Source: Mesobaculum littorinae | GTDB lineage: Bacteria; Pseudomonadota; Alphaproteobacteria; Rhodobacterales; Rhodobacteraceae | Assembly (NCBI RefSeq): GCF_004011175.1 | Contig: NZ_RQXX01000002.1 | Location: 186,001-250,000, forward strand | DNA length: 64,000 bases | Direction of reading: 5' to 3' | Part shown: positions 8,886 to 16,627 of the stretch, in pieces | How positions within the stretch are numbered: position 1 is the stretch's first letter | Layout of the letters: every line of letters begins with the position of its first letter | Program-made: the position numbers and the translations under genes | The notes under the pieces: generated by a model | Seen by the model: only the letters and a program-made list of their open reading frames with translations | The model's database searches: none | Told to the model about the DNA's origin: nothing

Positions 8886-10211
8886 ATGGATGCCCGCCGC
8901 GTCATAGCCGCCCTGCGCGAAGGGCGCGCCGGCCCCGATGAGCTGGCGTGGTTCGCGCGAGGACTGGCCAGCGGGGATGTCTCGGACGCGCAGGCGGGGG
9001 CTTTCGCGATGGCGGCCTTTCTCAAGGGGCTGGGGTCCGAGGGGCGCGTGGCGCTGACGCGGGCGATGCGCGACACGGGGCGCGTGCTTGACTGGGATCT
9101 GCCGGGCCCGGTTCTGGACAAGCATTCGACTGGCGGCGTGGGCGATTGCCTGAGCCTCGTGCTGGCACCGGCGTTGGCCGCGCTCGGGGCCTATGTGCCG
9201 ATGATCTCGGGTCGGGGCTTGGGTCATACCGGCGGCACGCTCGACAAGCTCGAGGCGATCCCGGGCCTGAGCGTCGAGCAGGACGAAGCCGCACTGCGCC
9301 GGATCGTCGGCGAGACGGGGCTCGCCATCGTTGCCGCGACGCGCGACATCGCGCCGGCCGATCGCAGGCTTTACGCGGTGCGCGACGTAACCGCGACGGT
9401 CGAAAGCCTCGACCTGATCACCGCCTCGATCCTGTCGAAAAAGCTGGCGGCGGGGACGGACGCGCTGATCCTCGACGTCAAGATCGGCTCGGGCGCGTTC
9501 ATGCAGACCGCGGAGGAGGCGCGCGCCCTGGCCCGCGCGTTGGGCGACACCGCGCGGGGGGCGGGCTGCCCTACCACCGCGCTGATCACCGATATGAGCC
9601 AGCCGCTGGCCCCCGCCATCGGCAACGCGGTCGAGGTCGCCTGCGCCATCGACACCCTGCGCGGGACGCCGGGGCCGCTGGCCGAGCTTGCCGCCGCGTT
9701 GGGCGGGCGGCTTCTGGCGCTGGCGGGCGCGTCCGGGAAGGGCGGGACCGGGGCGGGGCAGGGCACGGCCGACGAGGCCGCGGCGCGCATCGCCGAAACC
9801 CTGTCCTCGGGCGCCGCGGCGGACCGCTTTGCCGCGATGGTCGCGGCGCAGGGCGGGCCCGCGGACCTGCTGGACGCCCCCGATCGCCACCTGCCGCGCG
9901 CGCCGGTCACCTGCGACATCCTGGCCGAGGCTTCGGGCCACCTGGCGGCGATGGACGGGCGGGCGCTGGGCCTTGCCGCCATCGACCTCGGCGCCGGGCG
10001 GCGGCGCGAAAGCGACCGCGTCGATCCCGCCGTGGGCTTTTCCGACATCCTGCGACTGGGGGCAAAGCTTGACCCGGGCCAGCGGATCGCCCGCATCCAC
10101 GCGGCCACCGACGACGCGGCGGCGCAGGCCGAGGCCGCGTTCCGCGCCGCGCTGCGTATCGAGGATGCGCCGCCCGACGTGCCCCCCCTTATTCATGAAG
10201 AGGTGTCCTGA
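8886..10211 (+). CDS. deoA: Thymidine phosphorylase
   Basis: 441 residues. Phosphorolysis of thymidine (and deoxyuridine) to base and 2-deoxyribose 1-phosphate. The phosphate-binding KHSTGGVGD (residues 79-87) and the family signature SGRGLGHTGGTLDKLE (109-124) are intact. The ATG at 8886 is preferred because it falls just after the cdd stop; the frame is open further upstream only as a shadow of cdd. The stop overlaps the deoB start (TGATG). Confidence 0.96.
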   Translation: MDARRVIAALREGRAGPDELAWFARGLASGDVSDAQAGAFAMAAFLKGLGSEGRVALTRAMRDTGRVLDWDLPGPVLDKHSTGGVGDCLSLVLAPALAALGAYVPMISGRGLGHTGGTLDKLEAIPGLSVEQDEAALRRIVGETGLAIVAATRDIAPADRRLYAVRDVTATVESLDLITASILSKKLAAGTDALILDVKIGSGAFMQTAEEARALARALGDTARGAGCPTTALITDMSQPLAPAIGNAVEVACAIDTLRGTPGPLAELAAALGGRLLALAGASGKGGTGAGQGTADEAAARIAETLSSGAAADRFAAMVAAQGGPADLLDAPDRHLPRAPVTCDILAEASGHLAAMDGRALGLAAIDLGAGRRRESDRVDPAVGFSDILRLGAKLDPGQRIARIHAATDDAAAQAEAAFRAALRIEDAPPDVPPLIHEEVS

Positions 10212-11404
10212 TGCCCCGTGCCTTTCTGGTGGTTCTCGACAGTGTCGGATGCGGCGGCGCGCCGGATGCCGCGGCCTTCGGTGACGCGGGCGCCAACACG
10301 CTGGGCCATATTGCCCAGGCCTGCGCCGCGGGTCGTGCCGAGACCGGGCGCAGCGGCCCGCTGCACCTGCCCAACCTCGACGCGCTGGGGCTGGGTGCTG
10401 CGATCCGGCTGGCCTCGGGCGACGCGACGCCGGGGCTCGAGGCCCTGCCGCGGGGCCGCTGGGGCGCGGCGACCGAGGTGTCGCAGGGCAAGGACACGCC
10501 CTCGGGCCACTGGGAACTGGCCGGCCTGCCGGTGCCCTGGGACTGGCACTATTTCCCGAACGAAACCCCGGCCTTCCCCGAGGATCTGTCGCAAGAGGTC
10601 GCGCGACTTGCGGGCACTGACGGGATCCTCGGCAATTGCCACGCCTCGGGCACCGCGATCATCGACGCGCTGGGCGACGAGCATCTGCGCACCGGCTGGC
10701 CGATCTGCTATACCTCGGTCGACAGCGTCTTCCAGATCGCCGCGCATGAAGAGGTCTTCGGCCTCGACCGCCTGCTGCAGCTTTGCCGGGATCTGGCCCC
10801 ACAGTTGCACGCGATGAAGGTGGGCCGGGTGATCGCGCGGCCCTTCGTTGGCGGCCCGGGCGAGTTCACCCGCACCCGGAACCGCACCGATCTGGCCATC
10901 GCGCCGCCGCAGCCGACGCTGTGCGACTGGGTCACCGGGGCGGGCCGCACCGTCCATGGCATCGGCAAGATCGGCGACATCTTCTCGATGCAGGGGATCG
11001 CGACGACGGTGAAGGGTCCCGATGCCGAGCTTTTCGAGCATCTTTCCGACGCCGTCGCCACGGCCGGGGAGGGCAGCCTGACCTTCGCCAACTTCGTCGA
11101 ATTCGACAGCATCTACGGCCATCGCCGCGACGTCGCAGGCTATGCCCGGCACCTCGAATGGTTCGATGCCGCCCTGCCGCGGCTGACGGGGGCGATGCGG
11201 GCGGATGATCTGCTTTGCATTACCGCCGACCATGGCAATGACCCGACATGGCGCGGCAGCGACCACACCCGCGAACGGGTGCCGGTGCTGATCCATGGCA
11301 CGGGCGCGGGCGAGATCGGCCAGGTGGGCTATGCCGACGTGGGCGCCAGCATTGCCGCGCATCTGGGCGTGCCGGGGCAGGGCCCGGGGAGGAGTTTCCT
11401 GTGA
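10211..11404 (+). CDS. deoB: Phosphopentomutase
   Basis: 397 residues. Converts (deoxy)ribose 1-phosphate to the 5-phosphate, the step after DeoA. Alkaline-phosphatase-superfamily metal site: Asp10 in VVLDSVGCGG, and DHGNDPTW followed by SDHTRERVPVL near the C-terminus. TPSGHWE is also present. Overlaps deoA by one base and add by four bases (GTGA), so translation is coupled. Confidence 0.97.
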   Translation: MPRAFLVVLDSVGCGGAPDAAAFGDAGANTLGHIAQACAAGRAETGRSGPLHLPNLDALGLGAAIRLASGDATPGLEALPRGRWGAATEVSQGKDTPSGHWELAGLPVPWDWHYFPNETPAFPEDLSQEVARLAGTDGILGNCHASGTAIIDALGDEHLRTGWPICYTSVDSVFQIAAHEEVFGLDRLLQLCRDLAPQLHAMKVGRVIARPFVGGPGEFTRTRNRTDLAIAPPQPTLCDWVTGAGRTVHGIGKIGDIFSMQGIATTVKGPDAELFEHLSDAVATAGEGSLTFANFVEFDSIYGHRRDVAGYARHLEWFDAALPRLTGAMRADDLLCITADHGNDPTWRGSDHTRERVPVLIHGTGAGEIGQVGYADVGASIAAHLGVPGQGPGRSFL

Positions 11405-12387
11405 GCGTCGCGTCGCTGCCCAAGGTCGAGCTGCACCTGCATCTGGAAGGTGCCGCGCCGCCGTCCTTCATCCGCGGGCTCGCCGCCGAGAAGCATGTCG
11501 ACCTGACGGGGATCTTCGACACGCGCGGCCACTACGTCTACCGCGATTTCTGGGAGTTCCTGAAGGTCTACGAGGCCGCGACCGGCGTGCTGCAGTCCCC
11601 CGAGGATTACGCCCGCCTGACCCGCGCGGTGCTGGCCGACTGCGCCGCCTCGGGCGTGGTCTACGCCGAAACCTTCGTCTCGCCCGATTTCTGCGGCGGG
11701 CGCGACGTGGGGGCGTGGCGCGACTACCTCGCCGCGATCCGCGAGGCCGCCGAGGCGGCAGAGCGGTCCGACGGCATCACCCTGCGCGGCATCGTCACCT
11801 GCATCCGCCATTTCGGCCCCGAGAAGGCGCGCGAAACCGCGCTCTGCGCCGCCGAGACGGCGGGCGACTGGGTGGTGGGCTTCGGCATCGCCGGTGACGA
11901 ACAGGCGGGGGCGCCCAAGGATTTCGCCTGGTCCTTCGACTGCGCGCGCGAGGCCGGGCTGCGGCTGACCGCGCATGCCGGCGAATGGGGCGGACCCGAT
12001 GCGATCCGCGACACGCTGGCGGCGCTGCGTCCCGAACGGCTGGGCCATGGCGTCCGCGCGATCGAGGATCCCGCGCTGGTCGACAGGCTGGCCGAGGACG
12101 GCATCGTGCTCGAGGTCTGCCCGGGCTCGAACGTGGCGCTGGGGCTCTATCCCGGCTGGCGGTCGCATCCCATCGACCGGCTGGCGCGGGCGGGCTGCAA
12201 GGTCACGGTCTCGACCGACGATCCGCCTTTCTTCCACACGACGATGGCGCATGAATTCGAGCGGTTGCATGACGCTTTCGACTGGGACGAGGGGGAATTC
12301 GACCGCATCACCCGCACGGCGCTTGACGCCGTCTTCTGCGACGCCGACACGAAAGCCCGGATCGCAAAGAGACTGGAGCGCGCATGA
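11401..12387 (+). CDS. add: Adenosine deaminase
   Basis: 328 residues. Deaminates (deoxy)adenosine to (deoxy)inosine. Zinc site HLH at residues 12-14, His192 in AHAGEWGG with Glu195, and the STDDPPFF motif (Asp273/Asp274). A GTG start is chosen: it overlaps the deoB stop as GTGA and follows a GGGGAGGAG ribosome site. Adenine deaminases of the same superfamily are an alternative, but the operon context with deoxyribose-phosphate enzymes favours adenosine deaminase. It overlaps upp by four bases. Confidence 0.9.
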   Translation: MSVASLPKVELHLHLEGAAPPSFIRGLAAEKHVDLTGIFDTRGHYVYRDFWEFLKVYEAATGVLQSPEDYARLTRAVLADCAASGVVYAETFVSPDFCGGRDVGAWRDYLAAIREAAEAAERSDGITLRGIVTCIRHFGPEKARETALCAAETAGDWVVGFGIAGDEQAGAPKDFAWSFDCAREAGLRLTAHAGEWGGPDAIRDTLAALRPERLGHGVRAIEDPALVDRLAEDGIVLEVCPGSNVALGLYPGWRSHPIDRLARAGCKVTVSTDDPPFFHTTMAHEFERLHDAFDWDEGEFDRITRTALDAVFCDADTKARIAKRLERA

Positions 12388-13022
12388 GCCTTGCCGAACA
12401 CCTGACCGTCGTCCGCCACCCGCTGGTGCAGCACAAGCTGACGCTGATGCGCGACCGCGACACGCCCACCGCCGTCTTTCGCCAGCTCCTGCGCGAGATC
12501 AGCCAGCTTCTGGCCTACGAGATCACCGGCCAGCTTGCGATGACCACGCGGCGCATCGAAACCCCGGTGCAGCCGATGGACGCCCCGGCGCTGGACGGGC
12601 GCAAGCTGGCGCTGGTGTCGATCCTGCGGGCGGGCAACGGCATGCTCGACGGGATGCTCGAGCTTATCCCCTCGGCCCGGGTGGGCTTTGTCGGGCTCTA
12701 CCGCGACGAGGAGACGCTGAAGCCGGTCCAGTATTACTGCAAGCTGCCGACCGAGCTGGGCGAGCGGCTGGTGATCGCGGTCGACCCGATGCTCGCCACC
12801 GGCAATTCCTCGGTTGCGGCGATCGACCTTCTGAAGGAGCAGGGTGCGACGGATATCCGGTTCCTCTGTCTTCTGGCCGCGCCCGAGGGGGTCGAGCGGA
12901 TGCGACAGGCGCATCCCGACGTGCACATCGTCACTGCCGCGCTGGACGAACGCCTCGACGACAAGGGGTACATCGTGCCGGGACTGGGCGACGCGGGCGA
13001 CCGCATGTTCGGAACAAAGTGA
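12384..13022 (+). CDS. upp: Uracil phosphoribosyltransferase
   Basis: 212 residues. Joins uracil with PRPP to give UMP, recovering the base released upstream in the pathway. The PRPP-binding loop [12 protein letters not shown] and the C-terminal [13 protein letters not shown] uracil-binding segment are both intact. Last gene of cdd-deoA-deoB-add-upp, starting in the ATGA overlap with add. No obvious hairpin follows. Confidence 0.97.
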   Translation: MSLAEHLTVVRHPLVQHKLTLMRDRDTPTAVFRQLLREISQLLAYEITGQLAMTTRRIETPVQPMDAPALDGRKLALVSILRAGNGMLDGMLELIPSARVGFVGLYRDEETLKPVQYYCKLPTELGERLVIAVDPMLATGNSSVAAIDLLKEQGATDIRFLCLLAAPEGVERMRQAHPDVHIVTAALDERLDDKGYIVPGLGDAGDRMFGTK

Positions 13023-13095
13023 CGCATTGCGAAGCTTTACGCAGCGGCCGGGATCGGCCACTCTGACGACTATGGACTGTGCTGGGGGGCACGTG

Positions 13096-14463
13096 ATGAC
13101 ACGACATGGACGCTTTGCGCTGGCGCTGATCGCTGCCACGATCGGCCTCGGCGCTCCGGTGCTGGCCCAGGACGGGCCGGCCGAAACGCCGCCCGACCGT
13201 TTCGAGGGGCGGGAATACGTGGACAGCGCGGGATGCGTCTTTGTCCGCGCGGGCTATGACGGCGCGGTCACCTGGGTGCCGCGACTGACCGCGGATCGCG
13301 AGCCGCTTTGCGGGCGCGACCCGACCGAGGTTACCTCGGGCACCGGCGCCCCCGCGGCGCCCGCCCCGCTGCCGCAGGTGGCCACGGATACCGCGCCCAG
13401 CGTGGCACCGCCGCCGCAGGGGGCGCGTGCCGCGACCCGCGACACCGCGCAGGCCAGCACCACCGATGCGCCCCGAGACGGCGCCGAAGACGCGACCGAC
13501 GTGGCGGACGCGGCAGCCGACACCGCCCGGGACGATGGCGCGCCGGTGGTTGCTGCGGAACCCGCGGCCGACCCCGCGTCCTCGCCCTTCCGCCGGGCCG
13601 ACACGCTTCGCGATGCGAAAAGCCCGCAGATAGCCGACCGGGGCACCCGGGCGACGCGGACCCGTGCCGCGACCGTCAGGCAACGCACCGCCCACGCAGC
13701 GGCGCCGGTCCCGCGGTCGATACGCAAGACCTACCCCGCGCCGGTTCACAAGGTCCGGAACGTCACCGTCTCGCCCAAGGCGGCGGCGACGGCGGCGATG
13801 CTTCCCGACGTGGTGCAGGCCCCGCAGCCGCGCCCGGTGACGACGCCCAAGGGGTACGAACCCGCGTGGGAGGACGGGCGTCTGAACCCGCATCGCGGCA
13901 AGCAGACATTCTCGGGCGCCGTGCAGACCGCGCTGGTCTGGACGCAGACCGTGCCGCGGCGGCTGGTCGACAAGCGGACGGGCCGGGATGTCACGCGCGA
14001 CTACAACTACCTCGTTTTCCCCTACACCGATTATCACAAGCAGCAGCGCGATCTCGAAGGCGGACTGCACGTGGTCGTCCGCACCCAGTCGGGCGACCGC
14101 ATGATCGTCGAGAAAAGCCGCCTTCGCACCCGGTCCGGCACGTCGCTGCAGGGCGGGGCGGCAGTGGTGCCGTCCTCGAAATCGTCGGTGACACCGCGCA
14201 CCCCGGCCGGGCCCGCCCCCCGCCACACCGCGCAGTCCGCCGCGGGCGGTGCAGGGCGCTATGTGCAGGTCGGCAGCTTTGCCAATGCCGCGAATGCCGA
14301 GGCCACCGCGCAGCGCCTCTCGGGCGCCGGCTATCCAGTGCGGATGGCCCGGTCGGGTGGCCTGCGGGTGGTCATGGCCGGCCCCTTCACGGAGGCGGCG
14401 GCGCTGCAACAGGCCCTGACCGCGGCCCGTCGCTCAGGCTTTCGCGACGCCTTCGTGCGCTGA
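13096..14463 (+). CDS. Secreted SPOR-domain protein
   Basis: 455 residues. Signal peptide (RFALALIAATIGLGAPVLA), then a folded N-terminal part with two cysteines (SAGCVF, EPLCGR). A long Ala/Pro/Thr-rich linker (about residues 85-240) follows, then a conserved middle part, and a C-terminal SPOR domain (about 387-455, starting GRYVQVGSFA). SPOR domains bind denuded septal peptidoglycan, so a periplasmic role at the division site is likely. The ATG at 13096 follows a GGGGGG tract 6 bases upstream; in-frame starts 3 and 24 bases earlier are possible. It stands 73 bases after upp and is probably separate. Confidence 0.85.
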   Translation: MTRHGRFALALIAATIGLGAPVLAQDGPAETPPDRFEGREYVDSAGCVFVRAGYDGAVTWVPRLTADREPLCGRDPTEVTSGTGAPAAPAPLPQVATDTAPSVAPPPQGARAATRDTAQASTTDAPRDGAEDATDVADAAADTARDDGAPVVAAEPAADPASSPFRRADTLRDAKSPQIADRGTRATRTRAATVRQRTAHAAAPVPRSIRKTYPAPVHKVRNVTVSPKAAATAAMLPDVVQAPQPRPVTTPKGYEPAWEDGRLNPHRGKQTFSGAVQTALVWTQTVPRRLVDKRTGRDVTRDYNYLVFPYTDYHKQQRDLEGGLHVVVRTQSGDRMIVEKSRLRTRSGTSLQGGAAVVPSSKSSVTPRTPAGPAPRHTAQSAAGGAGRYVQVGSFANAANAEATAQRLSGAGYPVRMARSGGLRVVMAGPFTEAAALQQALTAARRSGFRDAFVR

Positions 14464-14825
14464 GCCAAAGCCGTCTTCCGGCCCCGGGGCGGGAAAGTCC
14501 GCCCGGGGGCGGATGACATCGCCGGCAGTCTGTCGTGCGAGCCGCAGGGCCCTGTAGTCGGGCCCGGGCCCGCCCTGTCGGTCGGCAGAGGCCATCGCGC
14601 GACCTGTCTCGCCGGTCACGAAGGGTCCGTCGGAGCGTGGATCTGCGACGGAGGTGCGTGTGCAAGGACCGGGCATGATCACCACGTAAATCGTGATACA
14701 TCGAGAATCGCGATTTTCCGTCGCGGCCCGGTCCACCATTTCCACGGGCCTGCGCCGCCCCCCGTGCCGTGCCGCCACGTTGCCCGGCCGGTCCGGGGGA
14801 TCTCCGGCAAGACCCTGCTTTCGGG
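14464..14825. other. Convergent intergenic region with palindromes
   Basis: 362 bases between convergent genes. It holds a terminator-like hairpin (14482-14508) and an AT-richer patch with ATCAC (14679-14683) facing GTGAT (14694-14698), then a perfect 10-base palindrome AATCGCGATT (14706-14715). A minus-strand frame over 14434-14778 has no ribosome site or recognisable domain and runs into the SPOR gene, so it is not called. Confidence 0.45.
14482..14508 (+). terminator. Terminator-like hairpin after the SPOR-domain gene
   Basis: CCCCGGG (14482-14488) pairs with CCCGGGG (14502-14508), extended inward by CGG/CCG after a bulged base, 19 bases past the stop codon. There is no U-tract. Confidence 0.4.
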
Positions 14826-15845
14826 CTATTCTCCGCAGATGCCCTGCAACAGGACCCAGTCGCGGTCCGACAGCACGGGGCTGCGGTCATCGGGATCGAC
14901 GGGATCGGCCTCGATCAGTTCCAGTACCGACTCGCCCGACAGATCCAGCGCGTAGGCATAGGGCTTTACGCTGATCCGTGCCTGCGCGAAGCGCGGCAGC
15001 AGAAGGTCCAGCGCCACCGGCTGGGGCGGGGCGGCGACGATATCCTCGGCATAGGCGCGCAGAACCTCTTCGGTCAGGTGTCCGCGCGTCAGCAGCCGAA
15101 CGGCGGCCATCGGGCCCACATGCTCCAGCATCGCGGCCAGCGGGTCGGCGGCGTCGGCGCGTGCCATCTCGGCCAGGACGAAGCCCGCGGCGGGTTCGGG
15201 CGACTCGTAATCCTCGATCAGGGCCCGGTCGATCAGGATTAGCCCGCCGGGCAGGTGTTCGCTGGTCGACACCATGCCGGGTAGAACCAGCAGCCGGCGC
15301 CGGCTGTCATCGGGGAAGATGCGCCGCGAAAAGCTGCGCAGCGCGGCGGTGGCCGACCGGTTGGTGCAGGCGGGCCCCGAGATCCGCTGGATTTCGGACA
15401 GCAGCTCGGCCCCGATCTCGGCCCGTGCCGCCTGCGGCACGACCGAGACGGTATGGCGGATGATGGCGTCAGGCAGCCAGAAGACGGCCAGCAGGATCAC
15501 CGCGACCAGCCCGGCCGTCAGGATCGTGCGGCGCAGCCAGCCGCGCCGGGGCCGGCGCCGGGCCAGGGCACTGCGCACCTTCTCGATCGCATCGATCATC
15601 GTGGGATCGTCGATCTCCAGCTCGTCCGAGGCATCGGCGCCGGGGGTATAGAGCGCGGGCAGCTGGCCGGGATTGCGCCGCTCGATCGCGGGCAGCGACC
15701 AGTGGGCCAGAGCGACGTCGTTCATGTCGGTCAGGATCAGGCTGGCCGACCCGAATGAGACGACGACTTCGCGGCGCTGCATGTAATGCGCCACCCGCCA
15801 CAATCCCCGGGCCTCGAGCTTTTCGTATTCTGCGAGCGCGGTCAT
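14826..15845 (-). CDS. Hypothetical protein with one membrane helix
   Basis: 339 residues of unknown function. About 105 N-terminal residues, probably cytoplasmic, precede an Arg-rich stretch and a single transmembrane helix (about 107-126, TILTAGLVAVILLAVFWLP). About 210 residues follow, likely periplasmic, with an isolated Cys in GPACTNRS and another in LQGICGE at the C-terminus. The central part (LPGMVSTSEHLPGGLILIDRALIEDYESPE) resembles the layout of secreted peptidase-like proteins, but no HExxH motif is present, so no activity is assigned. The ATG at 15845 is preferred over one 45 bases upstream. Confidence 0.75.
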   Translation of the reverse strand: MTALAEYEKLEARGLWRVAHYMQRREVVVSFGSASLILTDMNDVALAHWSLPAIERRNPGQLPALYTPGADASDELEIDDPTMIDAIEKVRSALARRRPRRGWLRRTILTAGLVAVILLAVFWLPDAIIRHTVSVVPQAARAEIGAELLSEIQRISGPACTNRSATAALRSFSRRIFPDDSRRRLLVLPGMVSTSEHLPGGLILIDRALIEDYESPEPAAGFVLAEMARADAADPLAAMLEHVGPMAAVRLLTRGHLTEEVLRAYAEDIVAAPPQPVALDLLLPRFAQARISVKPYAYALDLSGESVLELIEADPVDPDDRSPVLSDRDWVLLQGICGE

Positions 15846-15968
15846 AGACCTGCCATGCGGGACCCCTTGCCCGTACCTGAACGTGAGCACGAGATAGACC
15901 GTTCACGGGGCGGCGGCAACGCGGTCCTTGCACCTGCACGCTCTGGCCAGCGATGGCGCGGCGGCGCT

Positions 15969-15974
15969 ATGATC
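15969..15974 (+). promoter_or_regulatory. -10 hexamer placed for leaderless transcription
   Basis: TATGAT, a five-of-six match to TATAAT, ends 6 bases before the sulfotransferase ATG at 15980. No Shine-Dalgarno sequence lies between. Transcription would start at or beside the A of the start codon. Confidence 0.4.
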
Positions 15975-15979
15975 CGCGC

Positions 15980-16627
15980 ATGATCCTGTCGCCCGGCCGC
16001 CGCTATGTTTTCGTGCACATCCCAAAGACCGGCGGCACCGCGCTGACGCTGGCGCTGGAGGGGCGGGCGATGCGCGACGACATCCTGATTGGCGACACGC
16101 CCAAGGCGCGACGACGGCGCGGACGGCTGGCGGGCCTCGCCACGCGCGGTCGGGTGTGGAAGCATGCGACCCTTGCCGACATCGAAGGCGCGCTGCCGCC
16201 CGAGACGCTGGCGTCCTGCCGGGTGGTCACGCTGGTGCGAAACCCGTGGGACCGGATGGTCAGCTATTACCACTGGCTGCGGGCGCAAAGCTTTGCGCAT
16301 CCCGCGGTCGGGCGCGCGCAGTCGATGCCGTTCACGGCGTTCCTGCGCCATCCCGACACGCAGGCGGCGCTGCGCGCGCATCCCTATGGCAGCTATGTAA
16401 CGGGCTCTGACGGGCAGGAGCGCGAGACGCTTTTCCTGCGCCTGGAACACCTTGAGACGGACCTGCCCCGGTTCGAGGCGCACTTGGGCTTCACGCTGCG
16501 GCCGCTGCCGCGGGCCAATACCTCGGACCGCGAGGCGGGGTATCGCCTTTATTACACGCCCGAGACCGCGGCGCTGGTGGGGGCGCTCTGCGCCGAGGAC
16601 GCAGAGCGCTTTGGTTACAGCTTCTAG
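15980..16627 (+). CDS. Sulfotransferase family 2 protein
   Basis: 215 residues. The 5'-phosphosulfate loop of PAPS-binding proteins is at residues 14-22 (IPKTGGTAL), and the 3'-phosphate-binding segment is RNPWDRMVSYYHW near residue 86. This matches the Sulfotransfer_2 family, which transfers sulfate from PAPS to a carbohydrate or other hydroxyl acceptor; the acceptor is unknown. It has an Arg-rich insert after the first motif. The ATG at 15980 lacks a ribosome site and may be leaderless. Its stop codon overlaps that of the convergent fadJ-like gene by 3 bases. Confidence 0.85.
   Translation: MILSPGRRYVFVHIPKTGGTALTLALEGRAMRDDILIGDTPKARRRRGRLAGLATRGRVWKHATLADIEGALPPETLASCRVVTLVRNPWDRMVSYYHWLRAQSFAHPAVGRAQSMPFTAFLRHPDTQAALRAHPYGSYVTGSDGQERETLFLRLEHLETDLPRFEAHLGFTLRPLPRANTSDREAGYRLYYTPETAALVGALCAEDAERFGYSF

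Noticed and set aside
12844-13095. The SPOR-protein frame is open upstream through upp
   Set aside because: This stretch is the shadow of upp in another frame; the signal peptide and the G-rich ribosome site fix the start at 13096.
14434-14778. Minus-strand frame of 114 codons between the SPOR and membrane-protein genes
   Set aside because: It overlaps the end of the SPOR gene and runs through its hairpin; no ribosome site and no known domain.
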